From assembly GCA_022457155.1 (NCBI GenBank), contig JAJGOT010000418.1, positions 607,501 to 671,500 of the forward strand: a DNA stretch of 64,000 nucleotides, written 5' to 3'. Under the pieces are notes generated by a model that worked only from the letters and a program-made list of their open reading frames with translations, was not told the DNA's origin and made no database searches. The stretch is from Cladopsammia gracilis. Its lineage: Eukaryota > Cnidaria > Anthozoa > Scleractinia > Dendrophylliidae. Of this stretch, positions 1-11,420 are shown piece by piece. Every line of letters begins with the position of its first letter. The first letter of the stretch is position 1. Made by a program: the position numbers and the translations under genes.

Positions 1-510
1 CAAACTGTTCGCAACAGACAAATTCGGATGAGGTTTGTGAGAAATGAAGAGTACTTGGAAAATCTAATTTTTATTATTCGACATAGCATTTTAGAGTGTG
101 AATACTCACCAACACGAGTGCAAATATGACACGTTATTATATAGATATACTCTCTTCTGAACGCGCGCTAGGAAACCACTTTAAAAAACATAGATTTGGG
201 AGAAGGTGACTGGCTCGAAAAAATAAAACCTGACTCGTTAAAATACCCAGCCGTATTATACAACTTTCCGCTGAAAAACCTCTCGATAAACCTGCAATTT
301 TACAGACATTTAGATTTTCATCTATATGACGTCACAGCCTGAGCACTCTTTAGTGAATAATCCTTGCGTGACAACACACAACCACGCATAACTCGCTCAC
401 AATCGAATTGAAAGTCGTGGTCTTGGCACAGAGCTGAGTAACTGTAACTGTAACTGTAACTGTAAATCTTTATTTAAACACGGTTTAATCCACACCACCA
501 GCAGTTAATC
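1..510. other. 5' flank of the FAXC-like gene
   Basis: No coding region seen. Bases 438-466 carry a short hexanucleotide tandem (GTAACT-type, about 5 copies) just upstream of the start codon at 511, so the 5' UTR or core promoter probably contains it. I see no clear TATA box. Confidence 0.4.
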
Positions 511-3500
511 ATGCAGATTTCAGACTACTTCGGTATTGCTGCAGTTTCATTTGTTGTCATTTATTTCGCCGTGAAAAAATTGCAGGGAAAAGCAGAGAAG
601 CGATTCACGAAGCCTGGAACAGTCCTGCTTCACCAGTTCTTTCCCTCAGATTTGGCTGTGAGCGGTTCCCCGCCGTGTTTAAAGTTAGAAACTTTTCTTC
701 GAATGACAAAAATTCCGTACGAAAATGAATACGGCATGAAGTTTTCAAAGAAAGGGAAAATGCCTTGGATCGAATTCAACGGGCAAGAAGTTGCCGATTC
801 TAATTTCTGTATTCGGTTTCTAATGAAAGAATTCCGAGTGGATGTTGATTCACATCTGGATCTCATGGAAAGAGCTATTGGTCACAGTGTTCGCACCATG
901 TTGGAGGAAAACACTTACTGGTAGGTGAAAAGCTCGTAGTTTGGATGTTTTGTTTCTTCTAAGGTTTCACGCGGAATTTAATACTCTAAAGTGATCGTAA
1001 TTATATTTTTGACACGCTGAATGATTCGCAAAAATAAATGCTAATTCGGCTAATGCTGAATATGTCACACATCACAGATGTGACATGAAAATTTAAAGGC
1101 CGGCACACACTAGGGGACATGTTGCGGGGACATGAAGCGTGTGACATCCCAGTTTTTTCGAAAAACTTCTGTTGCGGGGACACAATTTTGTCCCCGCAAC
1201 ATGTTGCATGAAATTCAGCTGGTTTGAGTTCGTGCGTCATGAAGCGGGGACAAAATGACCCCCATTTCGATGTCGCATCGTGTGCACTGCTCTTGCAAAC
1301 TGTCCCCGCTACAAAATAGAAATGAACCAATAAAAACGAGCCATTGATTATCCCATGAGTATTCAGCAGTAGGTGCCCTCAGTGATTTCTGTGATTTTTA
1401 TACCTCAATCCGCTCTGTGTGCACCAGCTTGCGTACTGTCCCTGCAACATGCGCCTATGCTGTGCACACGAAGGGGCTTGTCCTCGCTTCATGTCCCCGC
1501 AACATGTCCCCTAGTGTGTGCCGGCCTTAAGGTTGCAGTGTATATTCCTGTAACAATAATGCGTCTGTTTTCTCCGGGGAGGCTATAACACCTATTTACA
1601 AAACACAGCTTCAATCGTTGTAACACAAACTGAGAGATGTTAAGGAACCAGCGGCGGATCATGAACCACAGGCTGTAACCTTTTAATCAAAAGCAAGGCT
1701 GATAACGGTACGGAAACGACTATATTTGTAAATTATAACGTTTTTTACTTTACGAGTCATTATCTGTAAGACCCTAAAGAAGAAAGGCTGTGCCTTTCGA
1801 AATATTGGATATTTTACAAATATAGTCGTCTCCGTACCGTTTATCAGCCTTGCTCAGTTTTTATCAAATCACGTTTCAATATTTTATAGCTGATTAGATC
1901 CTTTACTACAGGATCCGGTGCTTCTCTTTCGTTACGGTGGTCCGTTGCAAATACAGTTACTTGTAACCTTTTAGCCTGCGTAGCTGGCAGGATTATAATA
2001 CCGGGGTACTGTTTTGACGGCGGAGCCCCTACGCGCGAGGGAAAATCTCTCAATAAATTGAAGTCGTCCCCATTCTTCTCGCGGCCCCACCGCCAATTCA
2101 TGTCGGATCACGGAGTCTACTACACTGGGTGCCAGAGGTTTTTCTTGCGCGGTTTCCGGTGTCGGTTATATCTCTATTGTGACCTGCTCGTTGATCGGCC
2201 TTAGGCCGGCAAGTCACGAAGCTCGCCGCGAGAATACCTCTGGTACCCAGGGTAGGAGTCTACCTGCTATAGCTCAGAAGGAGGTCAGACACCTTATTGA
2301 AAATTATATAACGTAATGTCGACACATGCAAGTGTAAAAAAAGAAAATCTGAAATCCCAACTCAGGAATGAACCATTTAAAATGCAAGGCTAGTACAACG
2401 GAAATTAAGGGCGGGTTTAATGGCCAATATTTCGACTAGTAGAACTAGTCTTCTACAGGACCAGCGTTGGAATGAAAATGCCTTACAACGTCTCTTAAAT
2501 CTGAATATAGATAGCAAGTACATGATTGGCTAATATAAGATTACATGAAAGATATAATAACGTATATAATGTAGGTACAAAACAATGGCTAGGGCACTTT
2601 GCGCCCGTCCTCGCGAGAACGGGCGCGCACGGGTCTCTCCCCAGTCTCACTCCCGGTGTTCAGACTTGCTCCAGTTTTTTTCCCGCCGCTTCAACTATCG
2701 CCGCTTTTTTCGGTGGGCTCGTGCAGGAATACAGAGCAGTGCAGTCCACAACGTCTGTAAATCCAGGGCGGATACATGGGGGTGGATTGGGTAGCCAGCC
2801 ACCCCCCTCTTTAGAAAGTTAAAAATATAAAAAAAATATATGAATAATATTAAAGAAAATAAACGAACCAATCTGATTACATCTCACTGTTAAGAAAATA
2901 GGAGCCTAAGGACTTACCCACCCCTTTTGAAAAACCCTGAATCCGCCCCAGGCGATGTATGGTGTACACATAAATTCTTTACAAACGTCTTGCAACATCT
3001 TGAACCCTCATTTTTTTGGCACAAATAAATATATATCTCAACTGTGGTTGTCTCAAGGTTAAACGTAGAATTTATACGTTACGTTGAAGTTCCACCAGGT
3101 TTGTTCCACGATGCAACATTGTTTTGAAAGGGTTTTACGTCAAAATAGAGCCAATCTTCGTCATGGCCTGGGATCGAGGATCGATTTTTTTTCCTTTTGT
3201 AATGCCTGGTACGTACTGAATCACATTAGGGAAACCTCTTGAGGAAACAATAGTTAAGTTCATTATTTTGTGTTTGATTCATGACAGGAGCCTTGCGTAT
3301 TACCGCTGGTTCTCCGACTATGCCGCAGGGATGAGAGAGAAGCTGTTTGGTCAGTTGTTTCCACCTCTTAAGTATCTGGTATTTTACATGATACAAAGAA
3401 GGGTAAGAAAAGATCTGTGGAACCACGGCATCGGCCGTCATACAGAGAATGAGCTTTATGGGATTGCTGGAAGAGATCTGTTGGCGGTGTCAGACATTTT

Positions 3501-3717
3501 AGGCCAAAAGAAATTTCTGTTTGGTGACAAGCCTTGCCTAGCTGACGCTGGACTGTTTGCCTTTATCGCGGGCACAGCTTGGGATTGTCCAGCAAGTCCT
3601 TTAGCAATACTTGTCAAGACAAAAGCTACAAATCTTGATAAGCACGCTCATAGAATGAAGGATTTGTATTATCCAGATTGGGATAAGATCATTTCCAAGA
3701 AACACAAATCTGAATAG
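511..3717 (+). CDS. FAXC: Failed axon connections (FAXC)-like protein, two exons
   Basis: Coding exons 511-920 and 3288-3717 join with a TGG codon split across the intron (donor GTAGGT at 921, acceptor ACAG ending 3287), giving 279 aa. The N-terminus has a membrane segment (about residues 5-22). A metaxin/GST-like thioredoxin-fold half follows (KMPWIEFNG, residues about 90-98). The second exon holds the GST-C-like half, with HGIGR and a GDKPCLADAG segment typical of FAXC/CDR proteins. In Drosophila and vertebrates the family is linked to axonal development; the biochemical activity is unclear. The protein is shorter than human FAXC, lacking its acidic C-terminal tail, and close in length to nematode CDR proteins. 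Intron 1 holds several foldback elements. A GTAAA pentanucleotide array lies about 80 bp past the stop and could be in the 3' UTR. Confidence 0.9.
1098..1526. mobile_element. MITE-like element with about 45-bp terminal inverted repeats
   Basis: The ends are inverted copies of each other, starting GGCCGGCACACACTAGGGGA at 1098 and ending in its complement at 1526, extending inward past a GTTGCGGGGACATG motif. The GTTGCGGGGACA word recurs inside. It is flanked by TTAAA on the left and TTAAG on the right, suggesting a TTAA-type target site, though the boundary is not exact. It encodes nothing and lies in FAXC intron 1. Confidence 0.8.
1691..1854. mobile_element. Foldback element with about 40-bp arms
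   Basis: Bases 1692-1732 and 1813-1854 are near-perfect inverted repeats (AGCAAGGCTGATAACGGTAC and complement). The loop contains GAAGAAAGGC...CGAAATATTGG, a signature also seen in the 3' tail of the Penelope-like element near 26662-26697. It may be a Penelope-derived terminal fragment rather than a DNA transposon. Confidence 0.6.
2124..2252. mobile_element. Short foldback element (129 bp)
   Basis: Ends are inverted: ACTGGGTGCCAGAGGT at 2124 and ACCTCTGGTACCCAGG at about 2237. The interior is GC-rich and non-coding. It lies in FAXC intron 1, and its length and structure fit a small MITE. Confidence 0.55.
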
Positions 3718-3800
3718 AGCTAATAATGTTTTGTTTGTCAAGCTTTGACAGTAATAATGACATACATTTGAGTTTGAGACATAGCGGATTTATGTCTGAA

Positions 3801-3885
3801 GTAAAGTAAAGTAAAGTAAAGTAAAGTAAAGTAAAGTAAAGTAAAGTAAAGTAAAGTAAAGTAAAGTAAAGTAAAGTAAAGTAAA
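3801..3885. repeat. Pentanucleotide microsatellite (GTAAA)n
   Basis: About 17 uninterrupted GTAAA units, then GTAAAATAAAATAAA, which includes AATAAA words. It lies 83 bp past the FAXC stop codon and probably in the 3' UTR. Confidence 0.95.
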
Positions 3886-5454
3886 ATAAAATAAACAAAA
3901 TTCTTTTACCTTTCTTGGTGGCATCCCATATCATAATGTAAATACAAAAAAGTGTACAATAAAAATAATCTGCATGGGCAATATTAAACACTCTGAACGT
4001 TGCTGTTCACGTGTTTTTTAACCAGGTCATGGCCACGTGACCAGGTCATGGCCTGCACGCGCCCATGACAGTCATTTGTATTAGAGAACTGGCTGCTAAC
4101 ATGCAACACAAAATGACAACTCTAGATTAAAGAAATGTAAACTAAATAAACACAGAAGAATCGAGAAGGCTATGCCAACGGCGAATCCTTCCTTAATCTG
4201 TGATGAAAAGAAACTTCTGTATGTAACTTGACAAGCGGTATTACACATAGTTAGCATTCCTGACACCTGACAGCTCAAGAGAGCTCTGACAGTGACGATA
4301 AAATTATTATCTCTGATCAATTATATTGTAATATATTATTTCAGTAGTAAGAGACAGGGCATTCACGTAAAGCAGTGTGTAACCATGTAAATTCTAATTT
4401 CTATATGTACCTCCAATATAGATTCAAAGGGTGTATCATTTTAATACAGTTACCATATTTCTGTAAACCTGGCAAATTTAATTTACGGTGGATAAATAAA
4501 GATATCTTATGTTGTACTGTGATGGGCACGATCGTCGGGGAGAGGGAGGGGGAGGAAAGGGAAGGGAAGGGAAGAAAGAATGAGACAGGACAAGCCATTG
4601 ATCAACTGTTTCTCAAGTCGTTTATGGGCGGCCGTTACCAACAAAAATACCAACAAAACGGGCTACTGGTACCTTGTAGGTGATCCTTTTCAAGATCTCA
4701 GACGATCACCCCTGTGAATTTTTTCCCCATGGGGACTCAGAGGCTTCAAACGAACACGCAGACTCTGCGTGACAATGGAAACCTTAACTCTCTGACAATG
4801 GAAACCTTAACTCTCTGACAATGGAAACCTTAACTCTCTGACAATGGAAACCTTAAAATAATGGTGAAGTTTTTGCTATAATTACTCTACCAGTGCACTT
4901 CGATAATAAAAACGTGTCTTTGGCTACAGATTTCTGATCAGGATTAAAGTAGGCTCGATTTCCGCCGCTCACTCGAGATCGGTTTTTCTCCCAGGTGCCA
5001 CTGTGCATCTCTTCAAAGCCTCTAATTTCTTTGGATCTGGATATTGTTTTCAGGGATAGGATCCATTGTTCTGTTGTTTGTTCTATTGTTTGTTTGTTTG
5101 TTTTTTTCAGCCAATCCTGCGAGGCGTTGCGAGACGTACATGCCACCTCTTTCCTCCCCAAGAACCGTCGACCCTTGAGCAAGTGAGCAAGTACTGAAAT
5201 GGAGAAGTGGGACAACGACCCACAATGAAAAACATGCTTTGAAGAAAACAATCTTTCTTTATTTCTTTCAGTATATTTACATTGCATTTTTTAATTATTA
5301 TTATCATTTATCTTGAATACTTCGCACTTCTCGACATCTCTTTGTAGTTTGCTGTCTGGATTTTATGGACTTTCCGATGTAATCTCCATGAAGTCATCGG
5401 CCGAGTTATACTCCGCTGACCAACACTCGCTTGTCTACGAGTCAAAAATCCAAT
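3886..5454. other. Intergenic region between FAXC and PIGZ
   Basis: No coding region supported. It contains a 23-bp tandem repeat at about 4770-4856 (GACAATGGAAACCTTAACTC type, nearly 4 copies) and a purine-rich stretch near 4540-4580. The last few hundred bases should contain the PIGZ promoter, but no distinct element is visible. Confidence 0.5.
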
Positions 5455-7047
5455 ATGGCGGCGTGTACATCCGTTGCGTTTTTTTGGCTGTTTGCAGTTT
5501 TCATCCGTTTTCTGGGGGTCTGCCTGCCACATACTGGCTACATATACCCAGATGAGTTCTTTCAATCCACAGAAATCACTGCGGGTGATATATTTGGATT
5601 TAAACACACGAGAACGTGGGAATGGGACGACAATTTTCCCTTGCGTTCTCCAGCTTTTCCTTACGCCTTCACTAGCATTCCTTTCTACATCACAAAAATG
5701 GTCTTCACCGCGGGAAACATAACCTCAAGAACTCTCATTGTGGCTCCTAGACTTTTTATGACTGCTGCCTCCCTTATCATTGATCTTGCAGTTTATAAAA
5801 TTTGTCAACACCTCCGCATGGACCCCAGGCCTTCGCTCTGTCTTCTCAGCACTTCTTTCGTTACTTTAGTTTTCAACACGCGAACGTTTTCCAACAGTGT
5901 TGAATCTATCTTGTTTGCGTCGCTGCTCCTGTGGGTAATTTCCTCCATCTCAAACAAGAACATTGTATATTCAAGAAGAGATGGTATGGGAGACGTTTTA
6001 TTGGGGTTTGTTGTTATTGTAGGGGTTTGGATCCGCCCCACGTTTTTGGCCTTTGCTTGTGTTCCATTACTCTGGTGGTTAATGGATATTTGCACCCTGA
6101 ACTGGACAGTCAAAAGAAATACTTCAGCTCTTGTAAGACAGATTTTAAAACCGTGCACTTTTATGGGAGTCGGTAGTGTTCTGACAATAATTGCCTTGAC
6201 CTTGATTGATTCACACTACTTTGGTTACTTACAGAACAATGAACTTGTTCTCACTCCACTTAACTTCATATTGTATAACATGGATAGTAGTACACTTAGA
6301 GAACATGGTCTCCATCCAAGGATTATGCACTTTGCAGTTAACTTGCCACTGCTGTTTGGACCTATGGCGATAGGTTTATATGCAATTATTATCAATGCTG
6401 TGCTCAAAAGAAAGTTTATAATTGGCATAAAACTTTTACTTAGTGCAAGAAAAATAAACAAGGGCAAAATCATTGACAGTGATTATAAAACAAATTTTAT
6501 TTGGAGTATGCTTTTATGCAGTATTGTTGTTTCTGTTGCATTGTTGTCATGGATACCACATCAAGAACCACGATTTATCACTCCTATTCTTCTTCCAATG
6601 ATTATCATCTTTTCTTGGTGCTTGACCGGATCATCCATCACCCCCCTGGCAATGCTATCCTGGCTTATCTGGAACATACTTGGCTGTACTGTGTTTGGAA
6701 TGATGCATCAGGGGGGAGTATACCCATGCTTGGCTTATCTCCAACAATACCTCTATAATGCAAGGAGTCTGCAAACATTTGGTACAGCATACCATGTGAC
6801 TTTCTACCACACCTACATGCCACCGCAACACCTTTTGGCTTGGCCTATGTCCATTGGGGAAAGACACTTGCTTCACAGCTTAGATGTTTATGATTTAAAA
6901 GGAAGCTCAAAAGATGCCTTGAGGACACATTTAGAAAAGCTAATCAGTGAGGAATCTAAAACCCATGGTAAAAAATCAGAGGTAAGAAGTATTTTCACAG
7001 CATTGATAAACGAAACCTGGGAGATAACTTCCACCATGACTTCTTAA
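5455..7047 (+). CDS. PIGZ: GPI mannosyltransferase 4 (PIG-Z/SMP3), intronless
   Basis: A single 530-aa frame. The first ATG is at 5455 in an AATATGGCG context; the frame is open eight codons further upstream but without an ATG. The family (GT22, with PIG-B and ALG9/12) uses dolichol-phosphate-mannose in the ER lumen, and this member adds the fourth, side-chain mannose to the GPI anchor precursor. Supporting features are YPDEFFQS at residue 31 (the lumenal acidic motif after the first membrane segment), LRSPAFPY soon after, many hydrophobic helices, and HQEPRFI at residue 369, the hallmark of this superfamily. Length agrees with animal PIGZ. An AATAAA lies 66 bp past the stop. The absence of introns is notable beside the intron-rich neighbours, but is not evidence of a retrocopy by itself. 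Confidence 0.95.
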   Translation: MAACTSVAFFWLFAVFIRFLGVCLPHTGYIYPDEFFQSTEITAGDIFGFKHTRTWEWDDNFPLRSPAFPYAFTSIPFYITKMVFTAGNITSRTLIVAPRLFMTAASLIIDLAVYKICQHLRMDPRPSLCLLSTSFVTLVFNTRTFSNSVESILFASLLLWVISSISNKNIVYSRRDGMGDVLLGFVVIVGVWIRPTFLAFACVPLLWWLMDICTLNWTVKRNTSALVRQILKPCTFMGVGSVLTIIALTLIDSHYFGYLQNNELVLTPLNFILYNMDSSTLREHGLHPRIMHFAVNLPLLFGPMAIGLYAIIINAVLKRKFIIGIKLLLSARKINKGKIIDSDYKTNFIWSMLLCSIVVSVALLSWIPHQEPRFITPILLPMIIIFSWCLTGSSITPLAMLSWLIWNILGCTVFGMMHQGGVYPCLAYLQQYLYNARSLQTFGTAYHVTFYHTYMPPQHLLAWPMSIGERHLLHSLDVYDLKGSSKDALRTHLEKLISEESKTHGKKSEVRSIFTALINETWEITSTMTS

Positions 7048-7112
7048 AAACAGAACAAAATGCATGGGACAACACAACAGAGCCCGGCGCTAACTAAATT
7101 GTGAAAAAATCT

Positions 7113-7118
7113 AATAAA
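7113..7118 (+). other. Probable poly(A) signal of PIGZ
   Basis: AATAAA 66 bp after the PIGZ stop, followed by a GT-rich stretch. Position and motif fit a cleavage/polyadenylation signal. Confidence 0.6.
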
Positions 7119-7190
7119 ACAGTGCAATGTAAGTGATAATTAAATGTATGAACAATTTATTATATGTAACATGATGAAACATGAAGTGCT

Positions 7191-7610
7191 GGTCTATCCA
7201 GTGTGGTCTATCCAGTGTGGTCTATCCAGTGTGGTCTATCCAGTGTGGTCTAGCCAGTGTGGCCTAGCTAGTATGGTCTATCCAGTATGGTCTATCCAGT
7301 GTGGTCTATCCAGTGTGGTCTATCCAGCGTGGTCTATCCAGTGTGGTCTAGCCAGTGTGGTCTAGCCAGTGTGGTCTATCCAGTGTGGTCTAGCCAGTGT
7401 GGTCTAGCCAGTGTGGCCTATCCAGTGTGGTCTATCCAGTGTGGTCTATCCAGTGTGGTCTATCCAGTGTGGTCTATCCAGTGTGGTCTATCCAGTATGG
7501 TCTACCCATTGTGGTCTAGCCAGTGTGGTCTATCCAGTGTGGTCTATCCAGTATGGTCTACCCATTGTGGTCTATCCAGTATGGTCTATCCAGTGTGGTC
7601 TATCCAGTGT
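7191..7610. repeat. 14-bp minisatellite, about 30 copies
   Basis: Unit GTGTGGTCTATCCA repeated about 30 times with point variants (CTAGCCA, CTACCCA, GTATGG). Because 14 is not a multiple of 3, all three forward frames stay open and encode the same cyclic pattern; the resulting open frames are not taken as genes. It starts about 75 bp after the PIGZ poly(A) signal. Confidence 0.97.
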
Positions 7611-10170
7611 TGATTTAGTATGCACTTAGTTGCCCTACCTTGAGGACTTTTAATTATTTTTAGACCTCTTTCTGACTGTGGCGCCCACACTTCACTAGCA
7701 TACCCTATCTGTGATCTTACTAATGATAGATAAAACTAGGACTTTAAAAATAAAAAATTCCATGTTTTAAACTTACAAGAGATGCAATGTAGATGATCAA
7801 ACAACTTTTATTTATTTTTTTATTCATATTATTCATATTATTTTAATAAAAGAAGACAACTTTACTTGTTACTGCGAGGGTAAACTCCATCAGAATTAGT
7901 AATAGTATTGAAAAATTGTTCCAATTGTTCCTTACCCATTTTTAACTCAACAGATCTTTATCATCTGCCCTTCGACAGTGAAATTTGACCATCCAAGTTT
8001 CATGCTAAAACAGCAGTTTTACCCACATTTGAGCATGGAGGACCCCCCTGATTTGAACCCCCTTTTCAAATCAGCCCCAGAAGAAACTGACACATGCACA
8101 AGGGGTAATCAGGGGGGCAAGTACCAAGATCCATCATCAAGTGAGGAGCATTGCAAAAGAGGAAGCCGAGAGACAGGGACAAATAAATGGAGATTTCCTT
8201 ACTGGGAGATTGTTAGCAGTTGGATTAGCTCAGAGATTTCACTAAATTTGTACCAATATGTACAAACAAATTCTCCTGTAAACTTAAAGTCATTTGAAGT
8301 TAAAGGATAGGTGGAACTAAATGAAAAGTTATAAAAGCTTATTATCCAACTTGCTTTCTTTGAAATATTTTAAATGGCTGAAATGCTCTCTCATGAGTAA
8401 CGCTATTCTGATTGGTTCCCGTAAATGATCCAAATATTGTCATAAAAATCACCAAGATCGATGGAGTGGTTTTATTCATTTATTGTTTATTTGTTACATG
8501 TACGCATGCAACTATTTTTCTGGGAAATTTAAGCAGAAACGCTAACACAAGGCTTGGCTCCAAAAATCCGTTTTTATTTTTATTTTTAGAGGATGAGAGG
8601 ATTGTTTGGAAGTACGGAGATTTTTAGAAAATTATAAAAATTTTCGATTTGTAAAGGAAGAAAGGGTATATTTGCATTGCCGTAAAATAATCCTCAATTA
8701 TCCCCCCCATCCCCCTCCCCCGTTCTCCACGCTGATTTATTTATATCGAGCCCGTTTGAGGATGGGCTTAATAGGGACGGGGTGGGGGGAACGGTCTTTA
8801 TAAAAACCGTCCAAACTGACCCAAAAAATAATCAACCCCAATAAAGCGCGGCCCTTTTTGCAACAAGAATACCACACGCGTGATCACAACGTGCATGGTT
8901 TCGAGGTGTCGACCACTTGAGTCTAGTGGTACGTTACAACTGTCATGTTAACTGTTTTATCAATTTATTGCAAAAATAGGTGTTCGCTAAACATGGAAGA
9001 AAAAGACGATATAAGAACAGCTATTTGTGAAGAATTCTACGGGTTCGTAGTTTTCTACGCAGTCTTTATTTGTATCGTCGCGCAACGCTCCTCCCCACCT
9101 CGTTGGGTGACGATACAAATAACTGATGCATCGGAGACGAACGGGTTCGAGGAAAGCGATGGGATCGAGAATTTTATTCGTCGGAAGACGTCTTTTTGTA
9201 TCAAATATTCCAGGCCCTGCCTGCAGTGTGTTTAAAAGTGTTTTTGATCTCCGGATGTTACTAGAATTCTACTTGTAACTGAAAATATTGGGATTCTGGG
9301 ATGTTTCAAGAAAACCTAATCAATGTCATTTGTCCTGAAAAGATGAAAGACCGCATTTAGCAATATTGTAGACATTAGGCTTGCAAGGAGTGAGGGGAGT
9401 TGACCTTGAAATACAAACGGTTAAATTAAGCCTGAATAGTCAAACTATGACTGGGTTTGGAAAACTAGACATTTGTTGGATATATTTCACCTGAATCCAT
9501 CTTTTCTTTTATGAATGATATAACAAAACCGATCGATTTTTAATTTAGTAGCATTGCCAGTTTTTTTGCCACTAAGTTTGAAGTTACATGTACAGTTAAT
9601 ATTGAGACTGTTAACCCCGAAAACCGCTTCAATACACACTGAATACAGCTCAAGAAGTTCAGAAGCAGCAGCAGCAAAAAAGAAAACACAATAAAGCAAC
9701 AATTTACTCGGAAATTTGGTTACATTTCATTGCAAATGGGCAGGATAGCCGGAAATTCAAGTTGCGCACTATAATGAGCTACATGTAGTATTATTGCGCC
9801 TTATACAAGCGCCACAATCAGATTCATAAAAATAGGCAAATTTGGCGAAGTTGACTACCAAAAATGTCAACTTTGAAGCACGTAGAAGAGATTCCCTCCC
9901 ATTCATGAGTGGAGGGCGCAGTGGGCCATATTTCCTTTATAGTGAAGTTACTTAGAAATGCGTTCATTTATAAAGAACAGAAGCTGCTTTCAGTATCAAG
10001 TTTAATCCCAGAAATTGCTTTACAGTCATGTCAGTTTCCAATGTAATGAAGTAATCCACAGAATTTGATCAGTTAAAACTTCTATGATAACAATGTTAAA
10101 TGAAACTACTGCCAAACAATGCAATCGCAAAACACAATCATCGGAACACCATTTATTTTATAAGGCTTTG
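7611..10170. other. Intergenic region with degenerate repeats
   Basis: No gene supported. A foldback pair (TTTGTATCGTC at about 9069 and GACGATACAAA at about 9109) marks a small MITE-like element. A segment near 9390-9500 (containing TGACTGGGTTTGGAAAACTA) recurs near 11620-11715 and 12240-12310, so part of this region belongs to the local duplication around the granulin genes. An open frame at 7978-8310 has no recognisable product and no ATG at its start. Confidence 0.4.
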
Positions 10171-10499
10171 CTTATAAACACATTCCGCTACTGACATCAC
10201 ATCTGTATCCCTCTGGACAGCAATGGATTCTATCATTGCATTAAACTGCGTTTGGAGCAGGACAACAGCCATACTGATTGGAAGACATCAAACAGCAAGT
10301 TTGACCACTTGGACACGAAAAAGCACCATCGGGACAACCAACGCCTCGCTTTTTTAGCACCGTCCTTGTCCGCAGAAGACGTGACAGTTTCTTTAAGTGG
10401 TTTGCAGGGCTTAAGATAGATTCTACAACAGGAGGAGCTTCAGAAGAACATCCAAAAAAAAATAGCCAACAGGGTTAATGCAACCACGTACAGCTTCAT
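10171..10499 (-). pseudogene. Granulin-like pseudogene (diverged copy of the 13.6-kb gene)
   Basis: Read from the ATG at 10499, this matches the intact granulin gene downstream through signal peptide, linker, basic site and cysteine domain. Two lesions are visible. There is a one-base expansion of an A run around 10453-10461, which shifts the frame inside the signal peptide. A cysteine codon of one CC pair in the granulin domain is a TAA stop (near 10250). Paired cysteines and the GCCP-type spacing are otherwise kept. It lacks the extra cysteine present in the intact copy. The two lesions argue for a dead copy. Confidence 0.8.
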
Positions 10500-10680
10500 C
10501 GCGAAGGACGAAGAAAAATGACGAGTGAGGACAAGGCTAGCGGAAAGCTGGAAGACACAAAAAAGTCCATGTTAACCCGGCACGATGCACAGCTTGCTTT
10601 ATTATCTTAAAATACGAACAAAAGGAGTAATGCCTCTTTCTGGATAAATTTTTGCATGTTTGAACCTTCTAGTTCATATT

Positions 10681-11050
10681 TGGTGCAAATAAATAAGAGA
10701 CGTATGGAAATTGATGGCTTTGGAGAATAAAAAATCGACATCTTTAATTATGTATTGTACGCCTGTGGCGGTTTAACAAGAATAGGGTCCAATTAAGTGA
10801 AAATAAAACCCATTCCTCTTTACGTTGCCAGGTACGTTACTAAAGGACCTCCAAGAATCAAAAACTTTAATTACGGTTCCTCAAACTTGGCAAAAGGTAA
10901 TAACCAATTATTCTTAACAACATCTTTGTGTGCCGGTATAACGCTGCATGTTAAAGAGTATACGACACAAACTTCTTTTCCTTCGGTTTCTTGTAGTTCA
11001 ATAGGTATAACAAAAGACTCCAAGCTTTAAAAGTGCTTGAAATTTGTAAA
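10681..11050. repeat. Locally duplicated segment (copies also at 16.7-18.2 kb)
   Basis: The block with GTGGCGGTTTAACAAGAATA followed by a GGTCCAATTAAGTGAAAATA-type stretch and TACTAAAGGACCT recurs at about 16730-16870, 17370-17520 and 17890-18060 with modest divergence. I see no conserved reading frame across copies, so this is treated as duplicated non-coding DNA or an unnamed repeat. Confidence 0.7.
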
Positions 11051-11161
11051 AATATGTTTTTTTTGCCTTCAAAATATGCGCTTTTAGCATAACAAGCCGC
11101 CTCGGCCATCACGCGGCCAAAACGTCACGTGGCATGCCCTGGGATGTAATTTCGTACAAAC

Positions 11162-11401
11162 ATGGTGGCAAAAGAGAGGAAAGACCGAAAGGTAGGAGAA
11201 AAAGCTTGGTTTGAGCACCTAAAAAGACAAATTGCTCCAGCAATTCATAAATCCGACAAAACAGTGCATTACTTTCCTTCCCATCCGACAGGTACAGTAA
11301 ACTGAGTTCGATTTCTCCAGCAAAACCGCACGGACTTCTTCGAATCAACCACACTGCTTCTCTTAACTCGAATCACAGCGACTTGGCATGCGCACTCTGA
11401 T
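11162..11401 (+). pseudogene. THAP-like domain fragment, copy 1 (broken)
   Basis: From the ATG at 11162 the frame encodes a basic segment, then HYFPS and, after an in-frame TGA, RFLQQNRTDFFES. The second copy at 18.3 kb has TGG (Trp) at the TGA position. Spacing of the FP motif, Trp and the DFFES stretch resembles a THAP zinc-binding domain, but the first cysteine pair is not seen. The family assignment is tentative; the break is clear. Confidence 0.35.
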
Positions 11402-11420
11402 CGCTGTCTCACGCAGGATC

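Noticed and set aside
7144..7629. Long forward open frames across the 14-bp repeat
   Set aside because: They encode only the cyclic translation of the repeat in every frame; no signal, no homology, no splice context.
7978..8310. 110-codon open frame (+)
   Set aside because: Starts with GTG, has no recognisable domain and no splice sites that extend it in frame.
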